From assembly GCF_007565055.1 (NCBI RefSeq), contig NC_044565.1, positions 45,457,711-45,521,710 of the forward strand: a DNA stretch of 64,000 nt, written 5' to 3'. The DNA comes from Rhinopithecus roxellana (taxonomy: Eukaryota > Chordata > Mammalia > Primates > Cercopithecidae). Below are positions 37,356-47,240 of the stretch, piece after piece. Every line of letters begins with the position of its first letter. Positions within the stretch are counted from its first letter, which is position 1. The translations under genes were made by a program, and so were the position numbers. The notes under the pieces were generated by a model. That model was not told where the DNA came from. It did not search any database and worked only from the letters and a program-made list of their open reading frames with translations.

Positions 37356-40300
37356 ATGGCAGGATCAAGTTCACACATAACAATATTAACCTTAAATGTT
37401 AATGGACTAAATGCTCCAATTAAAAGACACAGACTGGCAAACTGGATAAAGAGTCAAGACCCATCAGTCTGCTGTATTCAGGAGACCCATCTCACATGCA
37501 GAGACATACATAGGCTCAAAATAAAGGGATGGAGGAAGATCTACCAAGCAAATGGAGAACAAAAAAAAGCAGGGGTTGCAATCCTAGTCTCTGATAAAAC
37601 AGACTTTAAACCATCAAAGATCAAAAGAGACAAAGAAGGCCATTACATAATGGTAAAGGGATCAATTCAACAGGAAGAGCTAACTCTCCTAAATATATAT
37701 GCACCCAATACAGGAGCACCCAGATTCATAAAGCAAGTCCTTAGAGACTTACAAAGAGACTTAGACTCCCATACAATAATAATGGGAGACTTCAACACTC
37801 CGCTGTCAACATTAGACAGATCAACGAGACAGAAAGTTAACAAGGATATCCAGGAATTGAACTCATCTCTGCACCAAGCGGACCTAATAGACATCTATAG
37901 AACTCTCCACCCCAAATCAACAGAATATACATTCTTCTCAGCACCACATCGCACTTATTCCAAAATTGACCACATAATTGGAAGTAAAGTACTCCTCAGC
38001 AAATGTAAAAGAACAGAAATTATAACAAACTGTCTCTCAGACCACAGTGCAATCAAACTAGAACTCAGGACTAAGAAACTCAATCAAAACCGCTCAACTA
38101 CATGGAAACTGAACAACCTGCTCCTGAATGACTACTGGGTACATAACGAAATGAAAGCGGAAATAAAGATGTTCTTTGAAACCAATGAGAACAAAGATAC
38201 AACATACCAGAATCTCTGGGACACATTTAAAGCAGTGTGTAGAGGGAAATTTATAGCACTAAATGCCCACAAGAGAAAGCAGGAAAGATCTAAAATTGAC
38301 ACTCTAACATCACAATTAAAAGAACTAGAGAGGCAAGAGCAATCACATTCAAAAGCTAGCAGAAGGCAAGAAATAACTAAGATCAGAGCAGAACTGAAGG
38401 AGATAGAGACACAAAAAACCCTCCAAAAAATCAATGAATCCAGGAGTTGGTTTTTTGAAAAGATCAACAAAATTGACAGACCGCTAGCAAGGCTAATAAA
38501 GAAAAAAAGAGAGAGGAATCAAATAGATGCAATAAAAAATGATAAAGGGGATATCACCACTGACCCCACAGAAATACAAACTACCATCAGAGAATACTAT
38601 AAACGCCTCTACGCAAATCAACTAGAAAATCTAGAAGAAATGGATAATTTCCTGGACACTTACACTCTCCCAAGGCTAAACCAGGAAGAAGTTGAATCCC
38701 TGAATAGACCAATAGCAGGCTCTGAAATTGAGGCAACAATTAATAGCCTACCCACCAAAAAAAGTCCAGGACCAGATGGATTCACAGCTGAATTCTACCA
38801 CAGGTACAAGGAGGAGCTGGTACCATTCCTTCTGAAACTATTCCAATCAATAGAAAAAGAGGGAATCCTCCCTAACTCATTTTATGAGGCCAACATCATC
38901 CTGATACCAAAGCCTGGCAGAGACACAACAAAAAAAGAGAATTTTAGACCAATATCCCTGATGAACATCGATGCAAAAATCCTCAATAAAATACTGGCAA
39001 ACCGGATTCAGCAGCACATCAAAAAGCTTATCCACCATGATCAAGTGGGCTTCATCCCTGGGATGCAAGGCTGGTTCAACATTCGCAAATCAATAAACGT
39101 AATCCAGCATATAAACAGAACCAAAGACAAGAACCACATGATTGTCTCAATAGATGCAGAAAAGGCTTTTGACAAAATTCAACAGCCCTTCATGCTAAAA
39201 ACGCTCAATAAATTCGGTATTGATGGAACGTACCTCAAAATAATAAGAGCTATTTATGACAAACCCACAGCTAATATCATACTGAATGGGCAAAAACTGG
39301 AAAAATTCCCTTTGAAAACTGGCACAAGACAGGGATGCCCTCTCTCACCACTCCTATTCAACATAGTGTTGGAAGTTCTGGCTAGGGCAATCAGGCAAGA
39401 GAAAGAAATCAAGGGTATCCAGTTAGGAAAAGAAGAAGTCAAATTGTCCCTGTTTGCAGATGACATGATTGTATATTTAGAAAACCCCATTGTCTCAGCC
39501 CAAAATCTCCTTAAGCTGATAAGCAACTTCAGCAAAGTCTCAGGATACAAAATTAATGTGCAAAAATCACAAGCATTCTTATACACCAGCAACAGACAAG
39601 CAGAGAGCCAAATCAGGAATGAACTTCCATTCACAATTGCTTCAAAGAGAATAAAATACCTAGGAATCCAGCTTACAAGGGATGTAAAGGACCTCTTCAA
39701 GGAGAACTACAAACCACTGCTCAGTGAAATCAAAGAGGACACAAACAAATGGAAGAACATACCATGCTCATGGATAGGAAGAATCAATATCGTGAAAATG
39801 GCCATACTCCCCAAGGTTATTTATAGATTCAATGCCATCCCCATCAAGCTACCAATGACTTTCTTCACAGAATTGGAAAAAACTGCTTTAAAGTTCATAT
39901 GGAACCAAAAAAGAGCCCGCATTGCCAAGACAATCCTAAGTCAAAAGGACAAAGCTGGAGGCGTCACGCTACCTGACTTCAAACTATACTACAAGGCTAC
40001 AGTAACCAAAACAGCATGGTACTGGTACCAAAACAGAGATATAGACCAATGGAACAGAACAGAGTCCTCAGAAATAATACCGCACATCTACAGCCATCTG
40101 ATCTTTGACAAACCTGAGAGAAACAAGAAATGGGGAAAGGATTCCCTATTTAATAAATGGTGCTGGGAAAATTGGCTAGCCATAAGTAGAAAGCTGAAAC
40201 TGGATCCTTTCCTTACCCCTTATACGAAGATTAATTCAAGATGGATTAGAGACTTAAATGTTAGACCTAATACCATAAAAACCCTAGAAGAAAATCTAGG

Positions 40301-41183
40301 TAGTACCATTCAGGACATAGGCATGGGCAAGGACTTCATGTCTAAAACACCAAAAGCAACGGCAGCAAAAGCCAAAATTGACAAATGGGATCTAATTAAA
40401 CTAAAGAGCTTTTGCACAGCAAAAGAAACTACCATCAGAGTGAACAGGCAACCTACAGAATGGGAGAAAATTTTTGCAACCTACTCATCTGACAAAGGGC
40501 TAATATCCAGAATCTACAAAGAACTCAAACAAATATACGAGAAAAAAACAAACAACCCCATCAAAAAGTGGGGAAAGGATATGAACAGACATTTCTCAAA
40601 AGAAGATATTCATACAGCCAACAGACACATGAAAAAATGCTCATCATCACTGGCCATCAGAGAAATGCAAATCAAAACCACAATGAGATACCATCTCACA
40701 CCAGTTAGAATGGCAATCATTAAGAAGTCAGGAAACAACAGGTGTTGGAGAGGATGTGGAGAAATAGGAACACTTTTACACTGTTGGTGGGATTGTAAAC
40801 TAGTTCAACCATTATGGAAAACAGTATGGCAATTCCTCAAGGATCTAGAACTAGATGTACCATATGACCCAGCCATCCCACTACTGGGTATATACCCAAA
40901 GGATTATAAATTAGTCTACTACAAAGACACATGTACACGTATGTTTATTGCGGCACTATTCACAATAGCAAAGACTTGGAATCAACCCAAATGTCCATCT
41001 GTGACAGACTGGATTAAGAAAATGTGGCACATATACACCATGGAATACTATGCAGCCATAAAAAAGGATGAGTTTGCGTCCTTTGTAGGGACATGGATGC
41101 AGCTGGAAACCATCATTCTTAGCAAACTATCACAAGAAGAGAAAACCAAACACCGCATGTTCTCACTCATAGGTGGGAACTGA
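37356..41183 (+). CDS. ORF2: L1 ORF2p (endonuclease / reverse transcriptase), intact
   Basis: In the family this protein nicks DNA at TTTT/AA-type sites and copies L1 RNA into the nick. The frame is exactly 1275 codons, as in human. The N-terminal APE-like endonuclease (about 1-239) has N14, E43, D145, N147, T192, D205, S228, D229 and H230 all present. A PIP-box-like stretch has I407, I411, Y414 and Y415. The reverse transcriptase (about 500-770) has TRQGCPLS and the FADD motif, with D702/D703 at 39459-39464. The C-terminal Cys-rich segment C1130-x3-C1134-x7-H1142-x4-C1147 is complete. No stop, frameshift or missing key residue is seen. In human L1 it is translated by unconventional reinitiation after ORF1, and the 63-bp spacer is kept here. 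Activity is inferred from motifs only. Confidence 0.97.
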   Translation: MAGSSSHITILTLNVNGLNAPIKRHRLANWIKSQDPSVCCIQETHLTCRDIHRLKIKGWRKIYQANGEQKKAGVAILVSDKTDFKPSKIKRDKEGHYIMVKGSIQQEELTLLNIYAPNTGAPRFIKQVLRDLQRDLDSHTIIMGDFNTPLSTLDRSTRQKVNKDIQELNSSLHQADLIDIYRTLHPKSTEYTFFSAPHRTYSKIDHIIGSKVLLSKCKRTEIITNCLSDHSAIKLELRTKKLNQNRSTTWKLNNLLLNDYWVHNEMKAEIKMFFETNENKDTTYQNLWDTFKAVCRGKFIALNAHKRKQERSKIDTLTSQLKELERQEQSHSKASRRQEITKIRAELKEIETQKTLQKINESRSWFFEKINKIDRPLARLIKKKRERNQIDAIKNDKGDITTDPTEIQTTIREYYKRLYANQLENLEEMDNFLDTYTLPRLNQEEVESLNRPIAGSEIEATINSLPTKKSPGPDGFTAEFYHRYKEELVPFLLKLFQSIEKEGILPNSFYEANIILIPKPGRDTTKKENFRPISLMNIDAKILNKILANRIQQHIKKLIHHDQVGFIPGMQGWFNIRKSINVIQHINRTKDKNHMIVSIDAEKAFDKIQQPFMLKTLNKFGIDGTYLKIIRAIYDKPTANIILNGQKLEKFPLKTGTRQGCPLSPLLFNIVLEVLARAIRQEKEIKGIQLGKEEVKLSLFADDMIVYLENPIVSAQNLLKLISNFSKVSGYKINVQKSQAFLYTSNRQAESQIRNELPFTIASKRIKYLGIQLTRDVKDLFKENYKPLLSEIKEDTNKWKNIPCSWIGRINIVKMAILPKVIYRFNAIPIKLPMTFFTELEKTALKFIWNQKRARIAKTILSQKDKAGGVTLPDFKLYYKATVTKTAWYWYQNRDIDQWNRTESSEIIPHIYSHLIFDKPERNKKWGKDSLFNKWCWENWLAISRKLKLDPFLTPYTKINSRWIRDLNVRPNTIKTLEENLGSTIQDIGMGKDFMSKTPKATAAKAKIDKWDLIKLKSFCTAKETTIRVNRQPTEWEKIFATYSSDKGLISRIYKELKQIYEKKTNNPIKKWGKDMNRHFSKEDIHTANRHMKKCSSSLAIREMQIKTTMRYHLTPVRMAIIKKSGNNRCWRGCGEIGTLLHCWWDCKLVQPLWKTVWQFLKDLELDVPYDPAIPLLGIYPKDYKLVYYKDTCTRMFIAALFTIAKTWNQPKCPSVTDWIKKMWHIYTMEYYAAIKKDEFASFVGTWMQLETIILSKLSQEEKTKHRMFSLIGGN

Positions 41184-41237
41184 ACAATGAGATCACTTGG
41201 ACTCGGGAAGGGGAACATCACACACTGGGGTCTATCA

Positions 41238-41270
41238 TGGGGAGGGGGGAGGGGGGAGGAGGGAGGGATT
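41238..41270 (+). repeat. G-rich tract of the L1 B 3'UTR
   Basis: Several runs of four to six G residues (ggggaggggggagggggg-type) follow ORF2. The L1 3'UTR G-tract is known to have G-quadruplex potential. L1 A has a shorter version at 33598-33613. Confidence 0.75.
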
Positions 41271-41298
41271 GCATTGGGGAGTTATACATGATATAAAT

Positions 41299-41334
41299 GA
41301 TGAATTGATGGGTGCTGACGAGTTGATGGGTGCA
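41299..41334 (+). repeat. 18-bp tandem duplication in the L1 B 3'UTR
   Basis: gatgaattgatgggtgct (41299-41316) is followed directly by gacgagttgatgggtgca (41317-41334). The units differ at a few bases. L1 A has only one copy at the equivalent place. Confidence 0.9.
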
Positions 41335-41410
41335 GCACACCAACATGGCATAAGTTTACATATGTAACAAACCTGCACGTTATGCACATGTACCCTAGAA
41401 CTTAAAGTAT

Positions 41411-41416
41411 AATAAA
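41411..41416 (+). terminator. Polyadenylation signal of L1 B
   Basis: AATAAA immediately before the A-rich tail, in the usual L1 position at the end of the 3'UTR. Confidence 0.8.
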
Positions 41417-41448
41417 AAAAAAAAAAAAGAGAAAAAAAAAAAAAATTT

Positions 41449-41995
41449 ACATACATTAGGGTTCACTGTGCTGTAAAGTTCTATAGTTTTTGACAAATGC
41501 ATAATGTTATGTATCCACCACTATAGTATCATACAGAATAGTTTCACCATTGTGAGAAACCCTGGTGCTTCACCTGGTAACCATGATCTTTTTACCATTG
41601 CTGATATTTTGTGTTTTGTTTGTTTGTTTTTTGTTTTGCCTTTTCCAGAACGTCATATAACGGAATTAGAGAGCACATAGCATTTCCAGACTGGCGTCTT
41701 TCACTTAGCAATATGTGTTTAAGTTTATCTATGTCTATTCATGACTTGAGAGCTCATTTCTTTTTAGTAATGGGTAATGTTTTATTGTATGGATGCACCA
41801 CAGTTTATCCATTCACCTATTGAAGGACACCTTGGTTTCTTCCAAGTTCTGGCAATTACAAATAAGGTTACTACAAACATTTATGTGCAGCTGTGCAAGT
41901 TCTTGTGTGAACATACATTTTCAACCCATTCAATTAAATACAAAGGAGCACATGTGTTGTATGGTAAGGCTACGTTTAGCTTTGCTAAAAAAATA
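41449..41995 (-). mobile_element. Old L1M 3' end, minus strand
   Basis: On the minus strand the sequence reads the end of an old L1 ORF2 (the region that on the plus strand is gtttatccattcacctattgaaggacacc-like) followed by an L1M-type 3'UTR with ataacattatgcatttgtc and the gaactttacagcac block. L1 B abuts it at the left. No ORF survives, and the subfamily is not resolved. Confidence 0.7.
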
Positions 41996-42028
41996 AAAAT
42001 AAATAAAAATAAAAAAAAAAAAAAAAAG
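41984..42028. repeat. A-rich low-complexity tract (AAAAT/AAATA)n
   Basis: A run of A with scattered T, adjoining the old L1M pieces. Two short frames reading through it are artefacts. Confidence 0.8.
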
Positions 42029-42079
42029 AAAACTTGCATGTGATGAAAGCATCATGAACAATATCAGAATACAAACAGA

Positions 42080-42260
42080 ACATTGAGAATATATATTTTA
42101 TAACATGACAGATAAACTATTAGTATTTTCTTATAAAGAAGTATTTCAAATCAGTAGAAAGTAGGCAGAGAACTTATAAAAAATATTCAAACTTACTAGA
42201 TATCGAGAAGTGCAAATTAAAGCATTTCATTTTTATCTGTAAAAAAAAAAAAAAAAAAAT
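42080..42260 (+). mobile_element. Old L1M ORF2 fragment, plus strand, with A-run
   Basis: aaatcagtagaaagtaggc, aacttataaaaaatattc and gaagtgcaaattaaagc follow the late part of old L1 ORF2. An A-run of about 20 bases occurs at 42241-42259. It may belong to the same element as 35440-35674. Confidence 0.5.
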
Positions 42261-43724
42261 TTTAAACATATGTATATTTTAAAAACACCAAAGCAAAAAT
42301 TGGAAGAAAAAACTGAAGGAAACAAAACCCATTTAAGTAAACTGCTCCAGTAGGAAATGTTTTGATTACCAGGAGCAGGCATCTATTCATATGACTTCCC
42401 TGTGAACAACTTACGGAGAATCTGACTGAGACAAAGTATAGGAAGTATAGCTGGATCTCATGAGAATAGGAAAATGGTTAGGCAGCTACTGTCTCCATCT
42501 CCATTCTTCTCTGGTCCACACGGTCTCTTTTCTCTGGCCCTGCGCACACTTCCTTCTTTCTTTCTCCTGAGGAGAGAAAGAAAACCATGCCTGATCCTCC
42601 TCCACAACTTTAGTTTGCATGTGGCTTTGACTGGCTTTAGTGCCAAATCTGGCTCCAGAACCCAGCACCATCTTATTGACCCACTCCTTCAGGGCCTTAG
42701 TCCCAAACTTCTGAGAATACAATATAACAGGCCCAACTTGGGTCAGGTGTCTACATATGGTTCAGTTGGGTGTGACCACTGGGGAAGGGGTTGTCCTATG
42801 GACATAGAACTGGTAAGGCCTACCTGCTTCTCAGCAGATCTGGGTGCAAGGCATCTTCAGTAATGGATGTAGGAAGAGCAGACAGTAAAGACACTACACA
42901 TTTCATGGAATATAATGAAGTTCACATGGAACTTCATCATAAGAAGTAAAGTAAGAAAAGCCTGCTGTAAAGTCTTATGGTCAAAATTGTCTCTGATATG
43001 TGGAGGCAGAGAGGCATGGATATGCTAGCCAAACTAGACAAGAGTGACTTTTGTTAATCTGATGTATTTGTACTTTCCAAAGTTTTTACCACAAACATGC
43101 AGAACCCTGATAATCAGAAAAGAAATGAAGTAAAAGACCAGAAGAAGAAAAGTCAAAAGTATGAAAACTAAGTGCCAAATATATAATTTAGGTTGAGTTC
43201 TCAGGTCATTTTTTGTGACATGTTGCAACTTTCAATCCCATTACTCCCCTCTACACTTATGGATACACTCCAGCCTCAGTTAATGACAGACAATTCCCTG
43301 AAGACCCCACCAACACTCACTCCACCATTTTTGTAGCCATGTTGACTAGATGTCCTTCCAGGCTTTCTCTGTTCAGCGGCTGCTCCTCATCCCTCATGGC
43401 AGGAATGAAACAGTCAGCATTCCTCAATCGCCATTACCCCAACCCAACTCCTTCTCTGTGCCTCTCAGCCCAGTCTTCCTGGACTGTTTATGCCTCTGTC
43501 CTTCCAGACATAGTTGAAGCTGATTTTAGGGAGATAGTCAGTCATACAAATGTTGCTTCAAAAAGGAGCTAGCACAGGACATGAGCAAGAGTAGGTTCTC
43601 AATGAATGTTTTACTGAATAAATGTTGAAAGTTTAAGGAATTATTTCTATATTTCAGATATTTCAAATTGTCCTCATACTAAAAAAGCATTTCACCAAAA
43701 AAAGAGTAAGTTTGTGGCATACTG
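42261..43724. other. Non-coding stretch, possible L2 end
   Basis: No coding support. The ORF at 42474-42863 (129 codons) has no domain I recognise. An L2/MIR-like end (gtaggttctcaatgaatgttttactgaataaatg) lies near 43590-43630. Confidence 0.4.
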
Positions 43725-43850
43725 AAAAAAAACATGGACTTCAGAGCCCAGCAGATCAGTTTTGAATCCCAGCCTCAACTCACTAGTTGGGTAAATTAAG
43801 CTCTTCTGAGCTCTGTTTCCTCGTCTTTAAAATGCAGGTGACAGAGTGGC
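43725..43850 (+). mobile_element. MIR SINE, plus strand
   Basis: aaacatggacttcagagccc, gttttgaatcccagcctcaactcactag and ctctgtttcctcgtctttaaaatgc follow sense MIR in order. Confidence 0.75.
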
Positions 43851-43951
43851 ATCAGAAACATGATAGAAAAGGAAGCTCCTGACTCTCCCTCCACCCATGG
43901 ATACACCAAATAAACATCGACCACAGATCAATTCCCTTTAAGAGAAGGTCT

Positions 43952-44260
43952 GGCCGGGTGCAGTGGCTCACGCCTATAATCGTAGTACTTTGGGAGGCCA
44001 AGGCGGACGGATCATGAGGTCAGGAGTTCAAAACCAGCCTGGCCAAAATGGTGAAACCCTGTTTCTGCTAAAAATACAAAAATTAGCCGGGCATGGTGGC
44101 ACACGCCTGTAATCCCAGCTACTTGGGAGACTGAGGCAGGGGAATTGCTTGACCCTCGGAGGCAGAGGTTGCAGTGAGCCAGGATCGTTCCACTGTACTC
44201 CAGCCTGGGCGACAGAGCGAGACTCCGTCTCAAAAAAGAAAAAAAAAAAGAGAGAGAGCG
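43952..44260 (+). mobile_element. AluS-like, plus strand
   Basis: Complete dimeric Alu with an impure poly(A) tail that grades into a GA-rich run. A candidate duplication of 11 bp at 43941-43951 and 44261-44271 matches at 9 positions. Private changes in the left arm suggest an S-type or older copy. Confidence 0.85.
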
Positions 44261-44489
44261 AGAGAAGATCCAAGACCAACAGAGAAGCTCCTACCCACTG
44301 ACAGCTGAGAAAACATCTACATTGAATGGGTAGGAAAAGCTGAGGCACACTTAGGCATGGGCCCCATCCCAGGCATTGTACCATAAAATTTGGAAAGGAA
44401 TCCCCAACACCCAGTCTCTCCCTGTGGAAAGGAGGATCTGGACCCCCAAAAATAGGGCTCTAACAGTAAGTTTTCCCATGGTTTGACTC

Positions 44490-45520
44490 TTAATTTACTA
44501 ACTATGGGAGCAGAGGGGATTATACACACACATCCCTCTAGACTTTAAAAAAAAAAAAAAAAAAGAGGCAATTTTATACAAGTGCACACCAATTCCAGGG
44601 ACTTCAAACATCCCTCCAGCAGCCACCTGTTGGCCCTGTTTCTAACTAACTTATGTTGGGCAGTTAAACGGATAGTCAATTATTAAACCACCACCAGCCT
44701 AAGATAAGTCTGCATTCACACAAAGTATCCTAACCTTTTTATTTATTTATTTTTTTGAGACAGGTTATCACCCAGGCTAGAGTGCAGTAGTGCAATCTCG
44801 GCTCACTGCAACTTCTGCCTCCCAGACTCAAGAGATCTTCCTGCCTCAACCCCTCAAGTAGCTGGGACAACAGGCACCTACCATCACACCTGGTTAATGT
44901 TTCTATATTTTGTAGAGATGCAGTTTTGCCTTGTTGCCCAGGTGGGTCTTGAACTCCTGGACTCAAGCAATCTGCCAGCCTCAGCCTCCCAAAGTGCTAG
45001 GATTATAGGCATGAGCCACTGTGCCTGGCCTAGCCACCCTAACTCTTATAACATCTACCTAAGGGATTGCATCCTAAATCTCCTAGCACTGGGAGCAGAA
45101 GAGACTGGGATATACATGCATCTCTAAACTATGGGAAAAGAGTTGTTTTTTAAATGGGTATGCAAGCATCTCCAAGGATTTCAACTCCTTGGAGCAGTGC
45201 AGAGAAGCAGCTTAAGACTAATAAAACTCCCTGTTTCTCCCCAGAGGGGTTTGGGATACATACCAAAAGCCCTAGTTTTTAAAGCCATCTCCCAAAGGAC
45301 TCCATCCTAAACCTAGTAGCTCTGCCAACAGAAGGGACTATGCATATGTGAGTCTCCCTTGATCATGGAACAAATAGGTGGTTTTAAACAGGCATTCAAA
45401 CACTTCTAGGGGCTATACCCTCTTGGAACAGTACAGAAAAGGGGCAGGAATGTACAGCTATCACTTTCTCTTCAATAAGGGTTTATAGCACGCACTTTCA
45501 GTGGCTCCTTGAGGGCTTGG
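44490..45520 (+). repeat. Tandem monomer-like repeats in the presumed L1 D 5'UTR
   Basis: Three diverged units can be aligned by eye. One starts near 44490 and its end is uncertain. The second runs from about 45064 to 45294 and the third from about 45295 to 45520. The last two have a period near 232 bp and share an atcctaaa start, a cagaag[ag]gact segment, a 'tttaaa[tc][ga]ggcatt/tatgcaa' segment and a [ct]ttggaacagt[ag]c end. An Alu interrupts the array. Unit boundaries are approximate. Confidence 0.6.
44735..45030 (-). mobile_element. AluJ-like, minus strand
   Basis: Antisense dimeric Alu with old-type bases. It starts after an A/T-rich (tttttatttatttattttttt) tail region and ends tgtgcctggcc. 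The hexamer cctaac occurs on both sides (44729-44734 and 45038-45043), but a gap on the right makes the duplication doubtful. Confidence 0.8.
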
Positions 45521-46399
45521 TTTCTAATCAACTTACACTGAGAGCTAATGGAGCAAACAAGCAATGGCCTTTAGGTAGCCAGAGTCAGAGCATGGCACTT
45601 CACAAGACCTTCCTCTGGCTCACTCCAGAGACAAATCCAGGCCTATTCCTTCCTTCTGGAAAGAATTGGCCATGTGGCCAGCCCACAGCCTCCATAACAC
45701 CCACCCAAGAGACTGTCTCCTTAGTGATCTAGCTATGGACTTTGCAATGCTGAGTGACCCAAGACCACAGAAAACAAACAAGTGGATGTATAATTGTCCC
45801 AATATTAGCAACTTTCCCTCTAGGATCAGAAGCTAACACCTGACTGTGAGAATAGACATTTGCTGCAGATCCTCTCCCCAACTTACTGTACCTGCACCCA
45901 GTCACACCATGAAGATAGAACTGGGATACACATCTAACACCCTAAACTTTCCAGCTACATCTTAATAACCTGGCTCCTATCATACCCATCTCAGGTTACT
46001 ATCAAGATGTGGCACATCCTAAGCTCCAGGGAGCCACCAAAACAGACATAACAGTCTGGACAAACACAAAGATTTGAGAGGCACCTTAAAATCTCTGGCC
46101 AGACAGATTGGTGAAAACTTATATACAAAGTCAGTCTAACAACATGAAGAGACAGGCAGTTATCTGATGCTCAGAAACAAAAACAGAGAATCAAGGAAGT
46201 GAAGAAACAGGAATATATTTCAAACAAAGGAACAATGTGAATCTCCAGAAACCAACTTGAATGAAGTAAAGTTTTATGATTTGCCTAATAGGGATTCAAA
46301 ATAATGGTTATAAAGATGCTCACAAGGTCAAGGCAGCAATAAAAGAGCAAGCTGAAAACTTTGAGAAGAGACAGAAAGTATAAATAATTACCAAATGGA

Positions 46400-47240
46400 A
46401 ATCATAGATCTAAAGAGTGCTATAACTGAACTGAAAATGTAAATAGAGGGGTTCAAGAGGAGACTAGATCAAGCAGAAGAAAGGATGAGTAAACTTGAAG
46501 ACAGATCACTGGAAATCATCCAATCTGAGGAGCAAAAAGAAAAAAAGAATGAACAAGAGGGAATATAGCTTAAGAGACTTCTAAGCTCTTAAGAACAACT
46601 TAAGAACTCTAAGCATAAGAACAACTTATGCATTATTGGCATGCCAGAAGGAAAATAAACAGAGAAAGGAAACGAAAACATATTCAAAATAATAATTGCA
46701 GAAACTTTGTCGAGTTTGGGGAGGGAATTAGAAAGCCAGATGCAGAAAGCCCATAGCACACCAAATCAGATAAACTCAAAGAGACCCACACCAGGACACA
46801 TCATGAATAAACTGTCAAAACTTAAAGACAAAAAGGGAGTGTTGAAAGCAGTAAAGGTAAAAGCAAATTGTCACATACAGAGGAGTCTCTATACAAATTG
46901 TTACATACAGGGGAGTCTCTATCAGAATATTAGCAGACTTCTCAGCAGAAATTTTGCAAGCCAGAAGGAAGTGGGGGTGATATATTCAAAATCCTAAAAG
47001 AAAAGGACTGTCAACCAAAAATATATGCCCAGCAATCCTGTCTTTCGGGGAAAAAAAAAAAAAAAAAAAAAGAGGTGATAAGGACTTTCTCAAACAAAAG
47101 CTGAGAGAGCAGGGAGTTCAAAACCAGGAGTTCAAAACCAGCCTTTTTTAGTAGTGATATTATCACTACTAAATCTGCATTACAAAAAAATGCTAAAGGA
47201 AGTTCTTCAAGCTGAAGGAAGGGATGCTAATTAGTATCAT
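46400..47240 (+). pseudogene. L1 D ORF1 remnant
   Basis: Coiled-coil-like sequence near 46440-46560 is followed by a recognisable old ORF1 RNA-binding part. The translation 46707-46997 includes an E-S-Q-M-Q-K-A-H-S-T-P-N-Q-I-N segment. The distinctive cagacttctcagcagaaattttgcaagccagaagg block is at 46927-46965. The frame is broken by stops, an in-frame 30-bp tandem duplication (46865-46924), a poly(A) expansion (47050-47070) and a complex insertion (about 47110-47161). No functional protein. Confidence 0.8.
46865..46924 (+). repeat. 30-bp tandem duplication in L1 D ORF1
   Basis: Two units, 46865-46894 and 46895-46924, each beginning aaattgt[ct]acatacag and ending gagtctctatac/c, with few differences. 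The period is a multiple of three, so reading frame is kept across it. Confidence 0.9.

Larger units (their letters stand above)
35684..41439 (+). mobile_element. L1 'B': young 5'-truncated L1 with intact ORF1 and ORF2
   Basis: The element starts inside the 5'UTR, at the position equivalent to 28069 of L1 A, so about 460 bp of the 5' end are missing, including the YY1 site. About 590 bp of 5'UTR remain before ORF1. ORF1 (338 codons), a 63-bp spacer, ORF2 (1275 codons), a 3'UTR with a G-rich tract and an A-rich tail follow, with AATAAA at 41411-41416. The 3'UTR has an 18-bp tandem duplication not present in L1 A. The 3' end is L1PA5-L1PA7-like. The intact ORFs indicate insertion recent enough that no stop or frameshift has arisen, which fits a lineage in which this branch remained active. 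Confidence 0.97.

Noticed and set aside
42474..42863. 129-codon plus-strand frame
   Set aside because: No recognised domain. Overlapped by frames in both strands of similar length.
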